A DNA stretch of 52,684 nucleotides from DATJMJ01 sp035503915 (lineage in GTDB: Bacteria > Actinomycetota > Acidimicrobiia > Acidimicrobiales > Palsa-688), in NCBI GenBank assembly GCA_035503915.1, contig DATJSU010000007.1, forward strand, positions 1 to 52,684, read 5' to 3'. Made by a program: the position numbers and the translations under genes. Shown piece after piece: positions 50,696-52,684 of the stretch (position 1 is the first letter of the stretch; every line of letters begins with the position of its first letter). Below the pieces are notes generated by a model. It worked only from the letters and a program-made list of their open reading frames with translations. It was not told the origin of the DNA and searched no databases.

Positions 50696-50696
50696 T

Positions 50697-51323
50697 TCAC
50701 TTCGTCGAGGGGAGGAGGAAGATCATCGCGTACAGGCCTACCCAGACCACGTCCACAAAGTGCCAGTAGTAGGAAAGCATCTCGACGTGAGGGACGCTGC
50801 GCGGGCCGCCGAAGCGGATGCGCGGGTTGAGCGAGCGGAGGTACATGAACACCATTACGGCCAGCCCGCCGAGGACGTGCAGGAAATGGATCCCGGTGAG
50901 GACATAGAACGCGCCGCTGTAGGCGCTCTGGTCGAGAGAAAAATTGCGGGTCAGATAGTCGACGACCTGCATACCTTCGAAGATGGACCCAAGGGCCCAA
51001 GTAAAGGCGAGCCACACCCGGAAGCCCGCCAAGTTGTGGCGGTGCACCTCACGCACCGCTATCTGCATGGTGCCCGAGGAGAGCACGAGGACAACGGTCG
51101 CCACTCCCACTGTCTTCGCGTCGACTGTGTCGTGGAAGGGAGGCCAGATGGGTGTCGCGGCGCGCAGGGTCAGGAAGGCCGCGAACAGCCCGCTGAAGAA
51201 CATCAGCTCAGACGCGAGCCAGATGATCGTGCCGACGTTGACCAACGCCGGCCGGTACTGGCTCGGGTCGATGGCCCTGGCGGGATGAGCAGGTGTTGCG
51301 GCCGCGGTGCTGATCGCAGTCAT
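50697..51323 (-). CDS. ctaE: Cytochrome c oxidase subunit III CtaE
   Basis: The 208-aa membrane protein has five predicted helices and family signatures ASELMFFSGLFAAFLTLRAA, VREVHRHNLAGFRVWLAFTW, GIHFLHVLGGLAVMVF and YYWHFVDVVWVGLYAMIFLL. AGGAGA precedes the ATG at 51323. Subunit III stabilises the aa3 oxidase. The actinobacterial order ctaE-qcrC-qcrA-qcrB is kept, with subunits I and II encoded elsewhere. It is divergent from queF. Confidence 0.94.
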   Translation of the reverse strand: MTAISTAAATPAHPARAIDPSQYRPALVNVGTIIWLASELMFFSGLFAAFLTLRAATPIWPPFHDTVDAKTVGVATVVLVLSSGTMQIAVREVHRHNLAGFRVWLAFTWALGSIFEGMQVVDYLTRNFSLDQSAYSGAFYVLTGIHFLHVLGGLAVMVFMYLRSLNPRIRFGGPRSVPHVEMLSYYWHFVDVVWVGLYAMIFLLPSTK

Positions 51324-51470
51324 GTCTCCTACTTTCTACACAACGCGGCTTGGCCTAGCCCAATCAGCCGAACACGGGGCGTCTGGCATGCCGAAGCGGC
51401 GGTGTCACCTGGACCGTACCGGCGCGCCCAGCTTGGCCTAATGGCGGCGCCTGCTTACTACGCTTGGCGC

Positions 51471-51962
51471 GTGCCTTCGACGCCGGGCCCCCAAGCTCTG
51501 GGGGCACCTACCGAGTACCGCTACGACTCGCCTGAGGCTTCCGTCCTCGAAGTCTTCGAGAACCCATGCCCGGGCGCCGAGTGGGCAGTCGTCCTGCTCT
51601 GCAACGAGTTCACGAGCCTTTGCCCGGTCACCGGTCAACCTGACTACGGGTCCCTGCGGGTCGAGTACGTCCCCGCCGGGCGCTGCGTCGAAAGCAAGAG
51701 CCTCAAGCTCTACCTCATGCGTTTCCGCAATTATGGGGCCTTTCACGAGGCGTGCGTCAACCAGGTGGCCAACGACCTGTTCTCGGTCCTCGATCCGCGC
51801 TACCTGCGCGTGTACGGGGATTTCAACCCCCGCGGCGGGATCGCGATCAAGCCGCTTGCAGTCCGCGCGAGCCGGGACCTGTCGCCCGCCGAGGAGGCTC
51901 GTTGCGTGCACCTGCTTGAACAGGCGGCCTCGTTTTCCCGCGGCCCGGGCGTTGCGCGCTAG
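51471..51962 (+). CDS. queF: NADPH-dependent 7-cyano-7-deazaguanine reductase QueF
   Basis: The GTG at 51471 gives 163 aa; an ATG at 51441 would add ten residues, and the start is not settled by an RBS. The unimodular QueF signature is clear: EYRYDSPEASVLEVFENP, then NEFTSLCPVTGQPDYG with the catalytic Cys in SLCPVTGQ. ESKSLKLYLMRFRNYGAFHE and FNPRGGIAI, the substrate- and NADPH-site residues, also match. It reduces preQ0 to preQ1 in queuosine biosynthesis. A VUT-family transporter gene overlaps its end, fitting precursor uptake. Confidence 0.92.
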   Translation: MPSTPGPQALGAPTEYRYDSPEASVLEVFENPCPGAEWAVVLLCNEFTSLCPVTGQPDYGSLRVEYVPAGRCVESKSLKLYLMRFRNYGAFHEACVNQVANDLFSVLDPRYLRVYGDFNPRGGIAIKPLAVRASRDLSPAEEARCVHLLEQAASFSRGPGVAR

Positions 51963-52614
51963 CGCGCCAGAGCGGGCCGGAGCCGGCGTCGGCGCCTCGG
52001 CGCCTCGGCGCAGGAGCCGGCGACCCCTGCTTTGGTGGCTGTTCCCCGGCTCACCAGGCGCTTCGCCCGAGCAGTTGGTATTGGCAGGTGCCGCTCTAGT
52101 CGTCTACGTAGGCTCGATAGCGGGTGCGAACTGGATGATCGACCATGTCGGCCACCTCGTGCCACACGCCGCGCACGAGCTGCCGGTGGGCTTCGGGCTG
52201 GAAGCGCCCTCTGGCGTGTACCTCGCCGGCCTCACCTTCGTCGCCCGGGACATCGTCCAGCGTCTGGCCGGCCTGAGAGTGGGCGTGGGAGCCATCGTCG
52301 CCGGCGCCGTCATCTCATGGTGGGTCTCGACGCCGACCCTCGCCCTCGCCTCAGGTGCGACGTTCTTGCTCTCCGAGAGCTGCGACTTTGCGGTCTACAC
52401 GCCGCTTCAGGTACGCAATTTCCCCTTTGCCGTCCTCGGCTCGGGCCTCTTGAGCGATGCTGTCGACTCGACCGTGTTCCTTACGCTGGCTGGTTTGCCG
52501 CTCTCGGCTCTCTTGGCGGGCCAGCTCGTCGGCAAGGCGTGGCTCGTGCTCGTGGGCGGCGCGCTGGCGGGACTGCTCCGCCGGTACGGGCCCTTCAGGA
52601 ACCCGGCCCCATAA
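51952..52614 (+). CDS. VUT/YhhQ-family transporter, likely queuosine-precursor uptake
   Basis: The start is taken as TTG 51952 (220 aa), overlapping queF by 11 nt. The basic N-terminus before the first helix is uncertain, and a later start is possible. Five to six membrane helices are visible (LAGAALVVYVGSIAGANW; GVYLAGLTFVARDIVQRLAG; VGAIVAGAVISWWVSTPTLA; FAVLGSGLLSDAVDSTVFLT; AGQLVGKAWLVLVGGALAGL). The signature DIVQRLAG and SDAVDSTVF acidic residues match the VUT (vitamin/precursor uptake) family. With queF as neighbour, transport of preQ0 or preQ1 is a sensible inference. Pairing of YhhQ with queuosine genes is established in other bacteria. Confidence 0.78.
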   Translation: MRASAPERAGAGVGASAPRRRSRRPLLWWLFPGSPGASPEQLVLAGAALVVYVGSIAGANWMIDHVGHLVPHAAHELPVGFGLEAPSGVYLAGLTFVARDIVQRLAGLRVGVGAIVAGAVISWWVSTPTLALASGATFLLSESCDFAVYTPLQVRNFPFAVLGSGLLSDAVDSTVFLTLAGLPLSALLAGQLVGKAWLVLVGGALAGLLRRYGPFRNPAP

Positions 52615-52619
52615 AGCCT

Positions 52620-52640
52620 GGGCCCTTTGGTGGGCCCTTT
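52620..52640 (+). terminator. Short hairpin after the VUT-family gene
   Basis: GGGCCC (52620-52625), a 6-nt loop and GGGCCC (52632-52637) followed by TTT lie 6 nt after the stop of the VUT gene, a plausible weak intrinsic terminator. Confidence 0.5.
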
Positions 52641-52684
52641 GAAGCCGGCCCCGGGACCTGCCAGGCGGCCGGTCGGGGGCCTAG

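Noticed and set aside
50514..51962. A 482-residue gene ending in QueF
   Set aside because: The first ~310 residues are antisense to qcrC and ctaE. QueF family length and N-terminus place the start at 51441-51471.
1..52684. CRISPR arrays
   Set aside because: No regularly spaced repeats with unique spacers were found. The tandem repeats at 20653 and 38314 are contiguous and short.

Overview
This window is about 52.7 kb of GC-rich actinobacterial chromosome. Supporting features are an actinobacterial-type respiratory cluster (ctaE, qcrC, qcrA, qcrB), a glgC/glgM pair, FtsE/FtsX, a group II truncated haemoglobin, a probable F420-dependent luciferase-like oxidoreductase, DUF732 and DUF3048 lipoproteins, many GTG/TTG starts, and secreted proteins with long Thr-rich linkers. 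The linkers and gene mix suggest the class Acidimicrobiia, but that is an inference. No rRNA, complete tRNA or CRISPR array was seen.

Layout. (1) 1-609: edge-truncated conserved hypothetical gene. (2) 734-9816: carbohydrate uptake and degradation locus. A solute-binding protein, two ABC permeases and two large cytoplasmic six-hairpin-type glycosidase-like proteins form one leftward operon. It faces a rightward LacI-family regulator across a compact promoter carrying a perfect 14-bp palindrome. No transport ATPase is encoded here. (3) 10078-17621: a group of beta-propeller proteins (BNR/Asp-box and NHL repeats), one of them broken by a mutated IS630-type remnant. (4) 17751-20190: a decayed island with a DUF6027-like gene, a tRNA 3'-end fragment, a diverged direct repeat, a frameshifted AAA ATPase and a second broken reading frame. 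(5) 20198-29399: a secreted discoidin-type protein preceded by a degenerate zinc-ribbon gene, an M48 protease, a beta-hydroxyacid dehydrogenase-like enzyme, a 43-residue small protein, a membrane GGDEF-EAL protein, DUF5317, a glycine-zipper protein, a DUF3048 lipoprotein and an LLM oxidoreductase.

(6) 29630-38303: a large secreted S8-like protease with no recognisable catalytic-His motif, an HhH-PHP phosphoesterase, a small unknown protein, a ROK regulator, a pirin and a diacylglycerol-kinase-like enzyme. (7) 38470-41408: a single-pass membrane protein, then a pseudokinase overlapping a gene for a Pro-rich/zinc-ribbon/FHA-like protein in which the ligand-binding residues also look lost. This is the most unusual module in the window. 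(8) 41436-52614: mainly housekeeping genes: DUF732, truncated haemoglobin, alpha/beta hydrolase, ftsEX, glgC-glgM, the bc1 complex plus cytochrome oxidase subunit III, and queF with a VUT-family transporter.

How the genes fit together. Region 2 is probably a LacI-controlled import-then-hydrolyse sugar pathway. GlgC and GlgM make ADP-glucose and then maltose-1-phosphate or glycogen. CtaE and QcrCAB form part of the bc1-aa3 supercomplex. QueF and the VUT protein fit queuosine-precursor salvage or synthesis. All functions are read from sequence without database searches; starts are chosen by ribosome-binding sites or gene overlaps where visible.
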